Shown here: positions 1 through 13,972 of the stretch, in pieces
Layout: every line of letters begins with the position of its first letter
Numbering within the stretch: the stretch's first letter is position 1
NCBI RefSeq assembly: GCF_001050015.1
Contig: NZ_CVTB01000166.1
Coordinates: 1 to 64,000, forward strand
Direction of reading: 5' to 3'
Origin: Mycolicibacterium malmesburyense
GTDB lineage: Bacteria; Actinomycetota; Actinomycetes; Mycobacteriales; Mycobacteriaceae
DNA: 64,000 nt
Made by a program: the position numbers and the translations under genes
Notes under the pieces: model-generated
Told to the model about the DNA's origin: nothing
What the model saw: the letters and a program-made list of their open reading frames with translations, nothing else
Database searches by the model: none

Positions 1-93
1 TTCACCCGCCGTGGTGCGGGTGAACACGAACGTCGCCTTGCCCGACCAGATTTCCCGCTCGACGGCGACAATGTCGACGTCCAATTCCGCCAT
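1..93 (-). CDS. atpC: ATP synthase F1 epsilon subunit, N-terminal fragment (cut by window edge)
   Basis: The first 31 codons of the epsilon subunit, beginning [16 protein letters not shown] and continuing off the left edge. Epsilon is a small central-stalk subunit of F1 that couples rotation and can inhibit ATP hydrolysis. The ATG lies 2 bp after the atpD stop, as expected for the last gene of a mycobacterial atp operon. The VEREIW..KATFV segment matches the epsilon N-terminal beta-barrel domain as I know it from mycobacteria. The remainder cannot be judged. Confidence 0.9.
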   Translation of the reverse strand, partial: MAELDVDIVAVEREIWSGKATFVFTRTTAGE

Positions 94-95
94 CG

Positions 96-1625
<1,530 letters not shown>

Positions 1626-2552
1626 CTACTTCTTGGCGGCGTCCGCAAGCGCGTTCGCGCCACCGACGATTTCGCTGATTTCCTGGGTGATCTGAGATTG
1701 CCGCTCGCGGTTGGCCATCAGGGTCAGATCCTTGATGAGGTCGTCGGCGTTGTCGGTCGCCGACTTCATGGCGCGCCGGCGAGACGCCGACTCCGACGCC
1801 GCCGCCTCGAGCAGTGCGGCGAAGATGCGGGTGGAGATGTACCGGGGTAGCAGCGCATCGAAGAGAGTCTCGGCGTCCGGCTCGAAGGAGAACAACGTGT
1901 GCAGGCCGGTGTCCTCTCCGGTGTACTCCACCACCATCGGCGCAACCCGGCGTGCGATCGCCGACTGCGACAGCATCGACCTGAATTCGGTGAAGACGAT
2001 GTGCAGTTCGTCGACGCCGAGGATGTTGTCGGCGCCGGGATCGTCGCCTTCGTCATCCATGCCGGCCGTGAACGCGTCGACCAGCGTCGTCGCGATCTCT
2101 TGGGCGTTCTCGTAATCGGGGCGCTCGGAGAACCCGGTCCACGAATTCTGGATGTCCCAGTTGCGGAAACTGTAGTACCCGAGGGCTTTTCGGCCCACCA
2201 CGTACAACAGCGGTTCCTTACCCTCCGAACGAAGAAGGGAGAACAGCTCCTCGGAGCGGCGGAAGATGTTCGCGTTGTAGGCGCCGGCGAGACCTCGGTC
2301 CGACGACACCACCAACACGCCGGCCCGCCGAGGATTCTCACGCGCGACGAGCAGCGGATGATCCAGCGCGCTTGCGCTCGCCAGTTCGGTGAGCATGTTC
2401 GTGATCTCGCGGTCGTAGGGCCGAGCCGCCTCGACTCGGGCCTGCGCCTTGGCGATCCGCGACGTCGCAATCAGCTCCTGGGCTTTGGTGATCTTCTTGA
2501 TCGAGCCCGCGGAGCGGATGCGTCCGCGCAATTCGCGCAGTGTGGCAGCCAT
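1626..2552 (-). CDS. atpG: ATP synthase F1 gamma subunit (rotor shaft)
   Basis: 308 residues. Gamma forms the asymmetric shaft that rotates inside the alpha3beta3 head. Long N- and C-terminal helices are evident ([12 protein letters not shown] at the start, [15 protein letters not shown] at the end). An acidic insert at about residues 165-180 ([11 protein letters not shown]) matches the extra gamma loop described in mycobacterial enzymes. The gene starts 13 bp after the atpA stop and precedes atpD. Confidence 0.97.
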   Translation of the reverse strand: MAATLRELRGRIRSAGSIKKITKAQELIATSRIAKAQARVEAARPYDREITNMLTELASASALDHPLLVARENPRRAGVLVVSSDRGLAGAYNANIFRRSEELFSLLRSEGKEPLLYVVGRKALGYYSFRNWDIQNSWTGFSERPDYENAQEIATTLVDAFTAGMDDEGDDPGADNILGVDELHIVFTEFRSMLSQSAIARRVAPMVVEYTGEDTGLHTLFSFEPDAETLFDALLPRYISTRIFAALLEAAASESASRRRAMKSATDNADDLIKDLTLMANRERQSQITQEISEIVGGANALADAAKK

Positions 2553-2565
2553 AGGTTGTCAGGCC

Positions 2566-4212
2566 TTACTTCTTCTTCGGTGCGGGCTTACGGACCTTCA
2601 CCGATTCCTTTTCGACGTCTTCCTCGTCCATCGCCTCGACATGCTCGTCGGGCACGACCGAGCTGCCGTCGGTGGTGGCGAAGCCCTTCTTGAAGTCGTT
2701 GACGACCTTCTCGAGCTTCTCCTCCAGCTCCTCGGAGAGCTTCTTGCTCTCCCGGATCTCCTTGAGGATGCCCTCCTGCGATCCCTTCACGTGGTCGAGG
2801 AATTCACGCTCGAACTTCTGAACGTCTTCGACGGGAACGGAATCCAGGTGACCCCTGGTGCCGAGGAAGATCGCGACGACCTGTTCCTCGACCGGCATGG
2901 GGCTGCTCTGCGGTTGCTTGAGCAACTCGACGAGCCGGGCGCCGCGGTCGAGCTGCGCCTTCGAGGTTTCGTCGAGATCGGAGGCGAACGCAGCGAACGA
3001 CTCGAGTTCGCGGTACTGCGACAGGTCCAGACGCAGCGACCCGGCCACCTCCTTCATCGCCTTGATCTGCGCGGCGCCACCGACACGCGACACCGAGACA
3101 CCGACGTTGATGGCCGGCCGCACACCCTGGTTGAACAGGTCGGTCTCCAGGAAGCACTGACCGTCGGTGATCGAGATGACGTTGGTCGGGATGTACGCCG
3201 AGATGTCGTTGGCCTTGGTCTCGATGATCGGCAGACCGGTCAACGAACCGCCGCCGAGCTCATCGGAAAGCTTCGCGCAGCGCTCCAGCAGCCGGGAGTG
3301 CAGATAGAACACGTCGCCCGGGTACGCCTCGCGGCCCGGCGGGCGACGCAGCAGCAGCGAGATCGCGCGGTACGCCTCGGCCTGCTTGGTCAGGTCGTCG
3401 AAGACGATGAGCACGTGCTTACCGTCGTACATCCAGTGCTGGGCGATCGACGAACCGGTATACGGCGCAAGCCACTTGAAGCCAGCCGAGTCCGACGCCG
3501 GCGCCGCGACGATCGTCGTGTACTCCATGGCGCCACCCTCTTCGAGGGTCTGCCGCACGCTGGCGATCGTGGTGCCCTTCTGGCCGATCGCCACGTACAC
3601 GCAGCGGACCTGCTGGTCGGGATCGCCGGTCTCCCAGTTCTGCCGCTGGTTGAGGATGGTGTCCACACAAACCGCGGTCTTACCGGTCTTGCGGTCGCCG
3701 ATGATCAGCTGACGCTGGCCGCGACCGATCGGGGTCTGCGAGTCGATGGCCTTGATACCGGTCTGCAACGGCTCGCTCACGCCCTGACGCTGCACCACCG
3801 ACGGCGCCTGGAGCTCGAGGGCGCGACGTTCGCTCGTCTCGATCTCGCCGCGGCCGTCGATCGGCTGCCCCAGCGGGTTGACCACGCGTCCGAGGAAGGC
3901 ATCACCCACCGGCACCGAAAGGACCTCGCCGGTGCGCTTCACCTGCTGGCCCTCTTCGATCTTCTCGAAGTCGCCGAGGATGACGGCGCCGATGCTGTGC
4001 TCGTCGAGGTTCAGCGCAACGCCCAGAACACCGCCGGGGAACTCCAGCAGCTCCTGAGTCATCACCGAGGGGAGACCCTCGACGTGGGCGATACCGTCGC
4101 CCGCGTCGACGACGGTGCCGATCTCTTCGCGTTCGGTGTCCGCCTCGAAGCCGGCGACGTACTCCTCGATCGCGCCCTGGATCTCATCCGTGGAGATCGT
4201 CAACTCTGCCAT
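2566..4212 (-). CDS. atpA: ATP synthase F1 alpha subunit
   Basis: 548 residues. Alpha is the non-catalytic nucleotide-binding subunit of F1. The P-loop GDRKTGKT is at about residues 172-179. After the usual family end the protein carries a charged tail of about 35 residues ending in [10 protein letters not shown]. This is the mycobacteria-specific C-terminal extension known to suppress ATP hydrolysis. It is preceded by atpFH (79 bp gap) and followed closely by atpG. Confidence 0.98.
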   Translation of the reverse strand: MAELTISTDEIQGAIEEYVAGFEADTEREEIGTVVDAGDGIAHVEGLPSVMTQELLEFPGGVLGVALNLDEHSIGAVILGDFEKIEEGQQVKRTGEVLSVPVGDAFLGRVVNPLGQPIDGRGEIETSERRALELQAPSVVQRQGVSEPLQTGIKAIDSQTPIGRGQRQLIIGDRKTGKTAVCVDTILNQRQNWETGDPDQQVRCVYVAIGQKGTTIASVRQTLEEGGAMEYTTIVAAPASDSAGFKWLAPYTGSSIAQHWMYDGKHVLIVFDDLTKQAEAYRAISLLLRRPPGREAYPGDVFYLHSRLLERCAKLSDELGGGSLTGLPIIETKANDISAYIPTNVISITDGQCFLETDLFNQGVRPAINVGVSVSRVGGAAQIKAMKEVAGSLRLDLSQYRELESFAAFASDLDETSKAQLDRGARLVELLKQPQSSPMPVEEQVVAIFLGTRGHLDSVPVEDVQKFEREFLDHVKGSQEGILKEIRESKKLSEELEEKLEKVVNDFKKGFATTDGSSVVPDEHVEAMDEEDVEKESVKVRKPAPKKK

Positions 4213-4291
4213 GGTCTTCTCCTCTTCGCGCGAGCGCTCATCGGGGGCTTCTCGCTTTCCTACTTCGTGTGTGGGTCTTGGTGTGGTGGGG

Positions 4292-5623
4292 TCAGTCGGG
4301 TAAGCGGGTCTCGGCCGCCGCCAGCTTCGACGCCAGCGAGCCGTCGATCACCTCGTCGCCGACGGCGATCGTCAACCCGCCGAGCAGTTCGGGGTTCACC
4401 TCGAGCTGGATCGAGACCGGACGGCCGTAGATACGGGTGAGCAGTTCGGTGAGCCGCCCGCTCTGAGCGTCACTGAGCTCGGTCGCCGAACGAACCTGGG
4501 CGACGACTTCACCGCGCCGCGACACGGCCAGATTCGCGAGTTCACGGACGGCCTCGTCGGCGCGCTCACCATGCAGCAGATCGAGCGTCTGACGCAGCAG
4601 GTCTGCGGTGTTCTTGTTCGCTCGACGCCCGAGCACGTTGTTCAGCAGGCCGATTCGTCCCTCGAGGGGAGCGGTGTACTCGCCCAGCAGCGAGATCAGG
4701 CGCGGCTCGGAATCGAGGATGCGGCTGAACCGGAACAGCTGGTCTTCGACGTCCTCGATCTGACCCTCGCCCTCGGCCCGCACCAGAAGGGCCAACCGGG
4801 CGACGTGCTGAATGCCGTGGATCAGATCGGTTGTAGACGACCAACGCTGCGACACAGCGGTTTTGAGGAGATCGAGCGCGGGATCCGACACCTGACCCGA
4901 AAGCAGGCGCTCGACGAGCCGAACCTTGGGCTCCTCGGCACTCGAGGGATCGGAGAGGTGCCGGGAGAGCACGGCCTCGCGGCGCAACAACTTCGACGTC
5001 GACCCGAGATCGTCCGCCAATCGCGTGAGGGCGTCCGCATCCAGGCCGGACACCACGGAGTCGAAACGCTCGACCAGCTGCGCCACGGACTCACGGCTGG
5101 CGGCGCGGAGCTTCGCCGTGACGACGTCTGTGAACGTCGTCGTCGACGGCGCCATCTCGTCGAGCTCCCCGAGGAAGCGGTCGATCGTCGCGGATTGTTC
5201 GGCGCTATCCGACACGAAGTCGCGCACGATGTCGCCGGCCCGCTGCACCGACTCGGCACCCAGACTCTGCCGAAGATCGCGAACGAGCTGCTGACGAAGC
5301 AGCTGGACTTGCTGCCCTCCCAGCGTCTTGATGCGTTCCAACTCCGCGTCGGCCTGTGCGCGCAGCTGCTCGGCGATGATCTCGGCATCGCGACGGGCCT
5401 CTTCGATCACGTTCGCCGCCTCGGCCTTGGCCTGTTCCAGAGCCTTCGCATGTTCGGCGTCGGCGTCGGCCACCTTCTTGTCGGCCTCGGCGTGCTCCGC
5501 GAGTTGGTTACGGACCATCTCCTGCTGGGTCCGCATCATGTTGCGCACCGGCGGCACAACGTATCTGACGATCAGGAAGACGATGAGGGCGAAGCCGATG
5601 AGCTGGCCGATGAAGGTCGACAT
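4292..5623 (-). CDS. atpFH: ATP synthase fused b'/delta subunit (peripheral stalk)
   Basis: 443 residues made of two fused parts. Residues 1 to about 22 form a membrane helix ([16 protein letters not shown]), followed by a charged coiled coil typical of subunit b to about residue 165. The rest matches subunit delta, with the end [22 protein letters not shown]. The fusion is normal in mycobacteria (named atpH in M. tuberculosis) and so is not an error. It starts 3 bp after atpF stops, suggesting translational coupling. It belongs to the stator linking membrane and F1. Confidence 0.95.
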   Translation of the reverse strand: MSTFIGQLIGFALIVFLIVRYVVPPVRNMMRTQQEMVRNQLAEHAEADKKVADADAEHAKALEQAKAEAANVIEEARRDAEIIAEQLRAQADAELERIKTLGGQQVQLLRQQLVRDLRQSLGAESVQRAGDIVRDFVSDSAEQSATIDRFLGELDEMAPSTTTFTDVVTAKLRAASRESVAQLVERFDSVVSGLDADALTRLADDLGSTSKLLRREAVLSRHLSDPSSAEEPKVRLVERLLSGQVSDPALDLLKTAVSQRWSSTTDLIHGIQHVARLALLVRAEGEGQIEDVEDQLFRFSRILDSEPRLISLLGEYTAPLEGRIGLLNNVLGRRANKNTADLLRQTLDLLHGERADEAVRELANLAVSRRGEVVAQVRSATELSDAQSGRLTELLTRIYGRPVSIQLEVNPELLGGLTIAVGDEVIDGSLASKLAAAETRLPD

Positions 5624-5626
5624 TCG

Positions 5627-6145
5627 TCAGCGCTCCCGTCCTGTAGCGACCGGCACCGTGCGGGTAGCGACGTCGACGCCGAGCACCCGGCTTGCGAGGT
5701 TCGCAGCCAACGTCTCCACCGACGACTGAAGATCGCCCGTCAGCGCCCGAGACTGCTCGGTGAGTTGTTCGTTCGCCTGCTGCAGGAGCGTCGATACCTC
5801 CGCGTTGGCGCGGGCCCGCGCATCGTCGACGATCTTGCGACCCTCGGCGCGTGCTTCTTCGCGGACGGTCGTCGCCTCGCGGCGAGCGTCCGTCATCACC
5901 TTGCGGTAGTCGGCGTCCGCGGCAGCCCGCAACTGGGCTGCCCGTCGATTGTCCTCGGCCGTCTTCTGCACCATCGCTTCGCGCTCGTGCAGGACCCGGG
6001 AAATCGGGGGCACGACCCACTTGGCGATCACTCCGAGCACGATCAGGAAGATCAGCAGCACGAAGATGAAGGTGCCGTTGGGGATGAGGAAGTTGCTTTG
6101 ACCGCCTCCCTCAGCCGCCAACAGAGCGACGTTCGAGTCAACCAT
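5627..6145 (-). CDS. atpF: ATP synthase F0 subunit b
   Basis: 172 residues. One membrane helix at about residues 22-45 ([18 protein letters not shown]) is followed by a long charged coiled coil rich in Ala, Glu and Arg. This is the dimerising stator stalk, here pairing with the b' part of atpFH. It lies 8 bp after atpE and 3 bp before atpFH. Confidence 0.96.
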   Translation of the reverse strand: MVDSNVALLAAEGGGQSNFLIPNGTFIFVLLIFLIVLGVIAKWVVPPISRVLHEREAMVQKTAEDNRRAAQLRAAADADYRKVMTDARREATTVREEARAEGRKIVDDARARANAEVSTLLQQANEQLTEQSRALTGDLQSSVETLAANLASRVLGVDVATRTVPVATGRER

Positions 6146-6153
6146 GGCCGGCT

Positions 6154-6405
<252 letters not shown>

Positions 6406-6467
6406 TTATCCTCCTTGATAACTGGTAGCAGTCCTACCAGGTGGTTTATCGAGCATTTCCGCGTTGG

Positions 6468-7223
6468 TCAGTGATGTTCGTCCTCGAGTTCCATCGACTG
6501 GCCGAAGTACAGGATCGTCAGCAGCGCGAAGATGAAGGCCTGAATGGCGCCGATGAACAATTCGAACGACTTCCACAGGGCATTGGGTGCCCACATGATG
6601 TACGCCGGGAACAAGGCGATGATCGTGACCATGATGCCGCCGGCGAAGACGTTGCCGAAAAGTCGGAGTGACAGCGAGACGGGCTTGGCGAGTTCCTCAA
6701 CGAGGTTGATCGGCGCGAGGAACGCCACGTGCCCCTTCAGCAGTCGCACGGGGTGACCGAACGGGCCCCGACGCCAGAACCCGGCGGCGTGGTAGCAGAT
6801 GAACACGAAGAGGCCGAGCGCCACGACGAAGTTGATGTCGGACGCGGCCGGCTTGAGCACTTCGTGGATACCGGTCTCATTGCTGTACTGCCACGGGAAA
6901 ACCGACAGCCAGTTCGCGATGAGGATGTAGACGAACAGCGTCACCGCCAGCGGCAGCACGAACGGCGCGATCTTCATGCCGATCGCCGACTCGACCTGGT
7001 TACGCACCTGGACGGTGATGGCTTCCCAGAAGAGCTGGACTCCGCTGGGCACGCCGCTCGACGTCACCTTGGCGCGCAGATAGAACGCGAGCGCCAGCAC
7101 GATCACGGCGGCGATCGACGCGGAGAGCAACGTATCGGTGTTGACGGTCAGCCCAAACCAATTGGCCTCGGTGTGAGTGCCGACGTGAATACCGGAGTCG
7201 GCGGCGAGGATGGTTTCGGTCAT
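6468..7223 (-). CDS. atpB: ATP synthase F0 subunit a (proton channel)
   Basis: 251 residues with five or six hydrophobic segments. It forms the two proton half-channels against the c ring. The essential arginine lies in the segment [16 protein letters not shown]. The start overlaps the last base of the upstream atpI stop region, so the two are probably translationally coupled. The gap of 65 bp to atpE is the largest in this half of the operon. Confidence 0.97.
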   Translation of the reverse strand: MTETILAADSGIHVGTHTEANWFGLTVNTDTLLSASIAAVIVLALAFYLRAKVTSSGVPSGVQLFWEAITVQVRNQVESAIGMKIAPFVLPLAVTLFVYILIANWLSVFPWQYSNETGIHEVLKPAASDINFVVALGLFVFICYHAAGFWRRGPFGHPVRLLKGHVAFLAPINLVEELAKPVSLSLRLFGNVFAGGIMVTIIALFPAYIMWAPNALWKSFELFIGAIQAFIFALLTILYFGQSMELEDEHH

Positions 7224-7675
7224 TACTGGGTGGCCTCCCCTTGGGATCCAACGGTGTCAGTCGGGTTGCCGGCGCGCAGCTTTCGCGCAACGGGCAGGGC
7301 GGTCGAGAAGACGAGCAGCATTTGGAACAACGCCATTCCGAAGACCACGCCGAGTCCCTCTGGCCGGAACACGAACGCGATCACCAGACCGATCACCGTC
7401 AGGATCATCAGGCGGACGGCGGAGTTCACGGCCATCTTGCTCTTGAGCGGGTGGGCGTGAGCGGTGATGCGAAGCGCGGATCGCCGCACCAGGATCGCGT
7501 TGAACAGGCCGAGGCCCAGGCCGATGCCGAAGAAGATGCCGACCATCGGATGACCGAGCAAGGCGGCTGCCGCGGTGGCGAGCACGGCCAGAACGAGGCA
7601 GATCACCGAAAGCCGCAACGGACGGAACGCAACGGACGGCAACACCAGTGGCGCATCCTGCGCTGGCGTCGTCAC
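7223..7675 (-). CDS. atpI: AtpI-like ATP synthase assembly/accessory membrane protein
   Basis: 150 residues with four hydrophobic stretches ([40 protein letters not shown], then two more near residues 85-120). Position and topology match Rv1303, the gene I of mycobacterial atp operons, a family linked to c-ring assembly or magnesium supply. There is no catalytic motif. It is the first gene of the operon after wecA and ends exactly where atpB begins. Confidence 0.8.
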   Translation of the reverse strand: MTTPAQDAPLVLPSVAFRPLRLSVICLVLAVLATAAAALLGHPMVGIFFGIGLGLGLFNAILVRRSALRITAHAHPLKSKMAVNSAVRLMILTVIGLVIAFVFRPEGLGVVFGMALFQMLLVFSTALPVARKLRAGNPTDTVGSQGEATQ

Positions 7676-7912
7676 AACTTCACCTCGATCCGCGGTTCAC
7701 GCTGGCTGCCCCGATGATTTGCGTGCGTGGCGCCCTGAGCGTATCGGAGGGCGTTTGGCTCGCTGAATTCACCCACGGGGCAGCTCCCTTTGTCGGTCGT
7801 GGTTCCGTGCCGATCGGTAGTAATCCGATGGCCCGGGGGCCGGCAACCCGCGAGGTTTTTTCGGGTTCTGATTGCACCCTAACACATGGTCGGAGGCCCA
7901 AAAGGGGGTCTA
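7676..7912. other. 237-bp gap between wecA and the atp operon
   Basis: No credible gene on either strand. On the minus strand it must hold the start signals of the atp operon unless transcription continues from wecA. A TAnnnT-type hexamer (TAGGGT) lies near 7879-7884 on the minus strand, but I see no convincing -35 element at normal spacing, so no promoter is called. A short AACC/GGTT hairpin with a following T-run near 7844-7860 points along the plus strand. Confidence 0.35.
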
Positions 7913-9121
7913 CTACTTTTCGTCGTACATTGGCTGGAATTGGCCGTTTCGACGCCGCAGAAGCGGGATCAACGTCACCACGACGGCGACGAGAATCGCG
8001 GCCAGCATGACCGCCCCGCTGTAGCGCGGATCGAAGAAGATCGTGCTGGCCGCGCCGAAGCAGACGATGCTCACCCACAGATAGATCACCAGGACCACCC
8101 GCCGGTGGGAGTGGCCGATCTGCAGCAGCCGGTGGTGTAGATGCATCTTGTCCGGGGTCGTGAAGTGCACGCCCGCGCGGGTGCGCCGGATGATCGCCAG
8201 AAGCGTGTCGAGGGCGGGCACGAACATCACCGCGACGACGAGCAGGAACGGCGACAACAGCGCGAACACGTCGCGGACCCCGTACGCCGTCTGCGAGATG
8301 GGCCCGGCGGCCGTCGTCGAAGCCGCCGCCAGCATCAGGCCGATCAGCATCGAGCCGGAGTCGCCCATGAAGATCTTGGCGGGATGGAAGTTGTGCGGCA
8401 GGAACCCCAGGCACACCCCCGCCAGCACCACCGAGATCACCGCGGGTGGATAGAACAAGACGTCGCCGCCGTGGTCGCGCAGCAAGCCGACGGAGAAGAT
8501 GCAAATTGCCGATGCGGTGATCAGCCCGAGGCCGGCGGCCAGGCCGTCCAGACCGTCGATGAAGTTCATCGCGTTGACGATCGAGACCGTCAGCGCCAGC
8601 GTCAGCAGGATCGAGGACACCTGGTCCAAGACGATCGTGCCGACGCCGCCGATGGGGATGTAGAGCACGCTCCACGCCACGCCCATGGTGACCAACACGC
8701 TCGCCGCGGTGATCTGGCCCGCGAACTTCGTCAGCGAGTCCAGGCCCCACCGGTCGTCGATCAGCCCGACGACCATGATCAGCCCGCCGGCGACGACCAC
8801 CGCAGGCATGCCCGTCGAATAGACGAATCCCCGCGTCAGGGCGGGCAATTGGGAGGCCAGCAGAACGGCGAACGCGACGCCGATGTACATCGCGAGCCCG
8901 CCCATTCGCGGAATCGGTTGCGCGTGCACGTCCCGATCACGCGGGATCGCGACCGCGCCGACGCGACGCGCGAAGACCCGGACCCATCCGGTCGCGAAGT
9001 AGGTGATGATCGCCGCGGTCAAGCCGACCAGCGCGAGCTCCCGGATCGGGACACCCGCGCCGCGATCGTTGAGTGCCAGCAGCGTGTCGGTGGCGTAGAC
9101 CACCGGTGAACCGTACTGCAC
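7913..9121 (-). CDS. wecA: WecA/Rfe-type polyprenyl-phosphate GlcNAc-1-phosphate transferase
   Basis: 402 residues from a GTG start (VQYGSPVV), chosen because it gives the family length and lies 11 bp after the sua5 stop; the frame stays open farther upstream, but that part overlaps sua5. Multi-pass membrane enzyme of the MraY/WecA family that transfers GlcNAc-1-phosphate to decaprenyl phosphate, starting the arabinogalactan linker. Visible motifs are RMGG, the acidic pair in GLIDDRWGL, NAMNFIDGLDGLAAG and the MHLHHRL loop. It corresponds to Rv1302 and sits upstream of the atp genes. Confidence 0.93.
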   Translation of the reverse strand: MQYGSPVVYATDTLLALNDRGAGVPIRELALVGLTAAIITYFATGWVRVFARRVGAVAIPRDRDVHAQPIPRMGGLAMYIGVAFAVLLASQLPALTRGFVYSTGMPAVVVAGGLIMVVGLIDDRWGLDSLTKFAGQITAASVLVTMGVAWSVLYIPIGGVGTIVLDQVSSILLTLALTVSIVNAMNFIDGLDGLAAGLGLITASAICIFSVGLLRDHGGDVLFYPPAVISVVLAGVCLGFLPHNFHPAKIFMGDSGSMLIGLMLAAASTTAAGPISQTAYGVRDVFALLSPFLLVVAVMFVPALDTLLAIIRRTRAGVHFTTPDKMHLHHRLLQIGHSHRRVVLVIYLWVSIVCFGAASTIFFDPRYSGAVMLAAILVAVVVTLIPLLRRRNGQFQPMYDEK

Positions 9122-9132
9122 GAAAGTCAATC

Positions 9133-9786
9133 TCAGCCCGTCAAAGTCGTCGGTTCCACACCGAGCACCGTGGCGACCGCCTCGAGGCTGACCGGACCTT
9201 CGCGCAGGACGCGGGGGTGTGCGCCGGTGAGATCGACGATCGTCGACGCGGCCTGCTGCTCGGAGGTTCCGGCGTCGAGATAGACCTCGACTTGTTCGCC
9301 GAGTTGTTCGCGCGCCGCTTCCGCGGTGACCGCCGGCGGGTGCCCGGAGACGTTGGCACTCGAGACCGCCATCGGGCCGACCGCCCGCAGCAGCTCGATC
9401 GCCACCGGGTGAAGGGGCATGCGCAGCATCACGGTTCCGTGCGCATCGCCGAGGTCCCAATGCAACGACGGCGCCTGACGCACCACCAGGCTCAGCGCGC
9501 CCGGCCAGAATGCGCGGATGAGTTCGCGTGCGCTGCTCGGCACGTTGTACACCAGGCCCTCGATCGTGTGCCACGAGCCGACGAGGACGGGCACGGGCAT
9601 GTCACGGCCGCGCCCTTTGGCGGCGAGCAGGGCCGCGACCGCCTCCCCGTCGAAAGCGTCCGCGCCGATGCCGTAGACGGTGTCGGTCGGCAGCACGACG
9701 AGCCGGCCGCCCTTGAGCGCGCTGATCGCCGACGCGATGCCCGTCGCGCGCTGGTCGGCGTCGGAGCAGTCGAACAACTGACTCAT
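9133..9786 (-). CDS. sua5: Sua5/YciO/YrdC family L-threonylcarbamoyladenylate synthase
   Basis: 217 residues starting MSQLFDCSD. It makes threonylcarbamoyl-AMP for the t6A modification of ANN-decoding tRNAs. Family features are LPTDTVYGIG, the KGRGRDMPVPVLV strand, and SSANVSGHPPA. The start at 9786 is preferred over one 6 codons upstream because length and N-terminus match Rv1301. It lies between prmC (19 bp upstream) and wecA (11 bp downstream). Confidence 0.92.
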   Translation of the reverse strand: MSQLFDCSDADQRATGIASAISALKGGRLVVLPTDTVYGIGADAFDGEAVAALLAAKGRGRDMPVPVLVGSWHTIEGLVYNVPSSARELIRAFWPGALSLVVRQAPSLHWDLGDAHGTVMLRMPLHPVAIELLRAVGPMAVSSANVSGHPPAVTAEAAREQLGEQVEVYLDAGTSEQQAASTIVDLTGAHPRVLREGPVSLEAVATVLGVEPTTLTG

Positions 9787-9805
9787 GCCGCGACTCCTTC
9801 GCACC

Positions 9806-10665
9806 TCATACGGATCTCCGTGCGGTGACGAACCTAGGCCGTCCGGTCAGATCGCGCCGAGCGGTGATGTCGTCGAAATGCGTTGACCGGCCGAAACACT
9901 CGACGGTGCGGTGTGAGGTCGTATCGTCGTGTTCGACCGCCAGCAGCCCGCCGGTGCGCAGCCACCTGGCCGCGACGTCGGTGATCGCCTCGATCACCCG
10001 CATGCCGTCCGGTCCGCCGAACAGAGCGTGGGCCGGATCATGTTCGGCGACTTCGGGTTCCAACTGCGCACCGTCGGGGATGTAAGGCGGGTTCGCGACG
10101 ACGAGATCGACCGCGCCGTCGAGTTCGGGCAGCAGTCCGGGCGTGGTCACATCGGCGTGGACGACCTCGACGGCCGAGCCGGCCAGGTTCCGTCGCGCAT
10201 AGCCGAGTGCCTCCTCGGAGTCGTCGACGGCGATGATGCGCGCGTCGGGCCTGTGCCTGGCCATCGCCGCCGCCAGCGCGCCGCTGCCCGTGCACAGGTC
10301 GACGATCACCGGCGCGTCGGGCAACCGTTGTGCGACAGCCCATTCCAGCAGAGCCTCGGTCTCGGGCCGCGGGATGAACACACCCGGGCCGACGATCACC
10401 TCGAGCGGGCCGAACGGCGCAGTGCCGACGAGATGTTGCAGCGGGATGCGTTGGGCACGCCGGGTGATGAGCTTGTCGTAGCGCTCGGCGAACTCGGGAG
10501 TGGCCTCGACGAACCGGAGCCGGGCCCGCTCGGTGCCCAAGACGTGCGCGGCAAGCAGTTCGGCGTCGACGCGCGGCGTGGCGACACCCGCTTCGGCCAG
10601 CACCGCCGCCGCGGCGTCGATGAGCCGGCTCAGCCGGGTGGATGCCGGCGCCGGGCTGGGCCGGG

Positions 10666-10669
<4 letters not shown>
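9806..10669 (-). CDS. prmC: Release factor glutamine N5-methyltransferase
   Basis: 287 residues. It methylates the glutamine of the GGQ motif in release factors, using S-adenosylmethionine. The SAM-binding loop [11 protein letters not shown] is at about residues 123-133 and the catalytic NPPY at 193-196. The start overlaps the prfA stop by 4 bp (ATGA), so its substrate gene and the methylase are translationally coupled. Equivalent to Rv1300 (hemK). Confidence 0.95.
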
Positions 10670-11754
<1,085 letters not shown>

Positions 11755-11842
11755 GTCGACCTCCTCTCCGTGACCCCTTCATGAACGCAAACCGGCGCCC
11801 GGCCTGGCCGCTGATGCGGCAGATCGGGCGCCGGAAGGGAAG

Positions 11843-12118
11843 CTACTTGTCCGCTGAGCCTTTGTCGGCCTGGTCGGCGGCCTTGGTTTGTCCCGTCGCT
11901 GCGCTCGCCCCGGTGCGCTTGCCGTAGCGCTTCTCGAAGCGCGCCACCCGACCACCGCTGTCCAGAATCTTCTGCTTGCCGGTGTAGAAGGGATGGCACT
12001 GCGAGCAGACCTCGACGTGGATCTGACCGCTCTGCTTCGTGCTCCGCGTGGTGAACGTGTTGCCGCAGCCGCAGTGCACGGTGGTCTCTACGTAATCAGG
12101 GTGAATACCCGTTTTCAT
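11843..12118 (-). CDS. rpmE: 50S ribosomal protein bL31 (zinc-binding form)
   Basis: 91 residues from the ATG at 12118 (MKTGIHPDY). Cysteines in CGCGNTF and [13 protein letters not shown] form the zinc-binding site of the C+ form of L31. The longer upstream reading does not resemble L31. A lysine- and alanine-rich C-terminal tail extends past the core. In M. tuberculosis rpmE lies directly beside rho; here an acyl-CoA synthetase and a TetR gene separate them. Confidence 0.96.
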   Translation of the reverse strand: MKTGIHPDYVETTVHCGCGNTFTTRSTKQSGQIHVEVCSQCHPFYTGKQKILDSGGRVARFEKRYGKRTGASAATGQTKAADQADKGSADK

Positions 12119-12369
12119 GGTTTCCTCTTCGATCGTGGGCCCCGGGTCGCCCCTCCGTGCTGGAGGTGACGGGCGTGAACCGGAACCGAGGGTCGGCGGT
12201 CCATTATGCCAGCTCAACCGCCAAGTGCCTAAACGCGTGCGCAGCGGCAGGTATTCCGCAGCGCCCCTCGGCTGGCGAGCGCAACGCTCTCTACCCGCGA
12301 GCGCTCACCCTTGTACGGAATCAGGACCAATTTCTGTACCAGGCTGCGCGCTCGGCAGTCAGTGGTTCG

Positions 12370-13941
12370 TCACCGGTGCGGGTGGAACTTGCTGCCGTCT
12401 CGCCGCCACAGCCGCCTGCCGTCGGGTGTGAACCCACGCGCGACGAGTTCGCGCGTGAGAATCTTGTTGGTCGCGGTGCTGGGCAGGTCGTCGGCGACCC
12501 ACACGTAGCGCGGCCAGGCCTTCGGCGAGAGGTCGCGCTGGGCGGCCAGGAACTCCTCGAACGTCTCCGGATCGAGTTCGGCGTGATCCTGCAGCACGAG
12601 CGCGGCCATCACCTGATCGCCGACGAGTTCGTCGGGCACCGGGTAGACCGCGACGCGGTTGACCGCGGGCAGCCGCAGCAGGATCCGCTCGATGGGCGCG
12701 GTCGCGAGGTTCTCGCCGTCGACCCGCATCCAGTCTGCGGTGCGCCCGGCCAGATAGATGAAGCCGCCGGCGTCGCGGTAGGCCAGGTCGCCCGACCAGT
12801 ACATGCCGTGGCGCATCCGCTCGTCGGTGGCGCCGCGGTCGTTGTAGTAGCCGCGGAACAACCCGCTGCCGTCGGTGTTCACCAGTTCACCGATCGCCAC
12901 GTCGGCGTTGGTCAGCGCGCCGTTCTCGTCGAACTCCGCGACCGGGCATTCGGTGACGGTGTCGCTGTTGTAGACCGCGACGCCCGGAAAGCCCTGTCCG
13001 ATCGAACCTTTCGGGGTGTCCGGGGTGCGGGTGATGATCACGGCGTTCTCGGTCGAGCCGAAACCGTCGTCGACGGTCACGTCGAAGCGCCTGCTGAACT
13101 CCTCGATATCGCGGTCGGTGGCCTCGTTGCCGAACGCCACGCGCAGCGGGTTGTCGCGGTCGTCGGGCTGTTCGGGCGTCGCCAGCACATAGGCCAGGGG
13201 CTTGCCGACGTAGTTCATGTACGTCACGCCGTGGCGGCGGATGTCGGTCAGGAATCGGGAGGCGGAGAACTTGGCGGGCACCATCGCGGCCCCGGCGACC
13301 AGCGCGGGCGCCCATCCGCCCACCACGGCGTTGGAGTGGAACATCGGCATCGAGAGGTAGCAGACGTCCTTCTCGGCAAGCTCGAACCGCTCCGCCAGCG
13401 CGTTGCCCGCGAACAACACCATGAGGTGGGCGACCTGGACCGCTTTGGGATCGCCGCTGGTGCCGGAGGTGAAGATCATCATGAACGTGTCGTCGACCGC
13501 GACCTCCCGGTGCGGAACGAACACCGACCCGCGGGCCAGGAAATCGGTCCACTCGGTGCTCGAGGTGTCGAACACCGTGACCCCCGACAGGTCCAAACCG
13601 TCGAGCAGCGGGCGGTGTTCGGCGTCGGTGATCAGGAACTGACAGTCCACCTTGATGACGTCGCGCGCGAGCGCCTCACCGCGGCGCGTGGTGTTGATGC
13701 CGCACACCACGTAGCCGCCGAGTCCGGCCGCCGCGAGCGCGATCAGCATGTCGGGGGTGTTGCCGAGGAGCACCCCGACGTGCAGAGGCCGGTCCGGACC
13801 GGCGGCGGCGATGAAGGCGGCGGCCTGCGTCTTGGCCTCGTCGACGTATTCGCGGTAGGTCCAGGTGCGGTCCCCATACCGAATGGCGACGGTGTCGCAA
13901 TCGGCGCGCTCGTTGAGCAGCTGCTGGAGCGTGTCCGCCAT
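12370..13941 (-). CDS. FadD-type acyl-CoA synthetase / AMP-dependent ligase
   Basis: 523 residues. ANL-superfamily enzyme that would activate a fatty or related carboxylic acid with ATP and load it on CoA. The AMP-binding P-loop TSGTSGDPK is at about residues 158-166, YWSGDLAYRD is the hinge-region aspartate motif, and the C-terminal lysine segment is NKILTREL. It looks most like the FadD1/FadD17 branch, but I cannot fix the substrate. It diverges from a TetR gene, with a perfect palindrome in the 101-bp space between them. Confidence 0.88.
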   Translation of the reverse strand: MADTLQQLLNERADCDTVAIRYGDRTWTYREYVDEAKTQAAAFIAAAGPDRPLHVGVLLGNTPDMLIALAAAGLGGYVVCGINTTRRGEALARDVIKVDCQFLITDAEHRPLLDGLDLSGVTVFDTSSTEWTDFLARGSVFVPHREVAVDDTFMMIFTSGTSGDPKAVQVAHLMVLFAGNALAERFELAEKDVCYLSMPMFHSNAVVGGWAPALVAGAAMVPAKFSASRFLTDIRRHGVTYMNYVGKPLAYVLATPEQPDDRDNPLRVAFGNEATDRDIEEFSRRFDVTVDDGFGSTENAVIITRTPDTPKGSIGQGFPGVAVYNSDTVTECPVAEFDENGALTNADVAIGELVNTDGSGLFRGYYNDRGATDERMRHGMYWSGDLAYRDAGGFIYLAGRTADWMRVDGENLATAPIERILLRLPAVNRVAVYPVPDELVGDQVMAALVLQDHAELDPETFEEFLAAQRDLSPKAWPRYVWVADDLPSTATNKILTRELVARGFTPDGRRLWRRDGSKFHPHR

Positions 13942-13972
13942 GGCTCACCTTTCGACCGTGAACAGATTTGCG

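Noticed and set aside
4292..5623. atpF/atpH fusion as a novel gene fusion
   Set aside because: The b'/delta fusion is the normal arrangement in mycobacteria.
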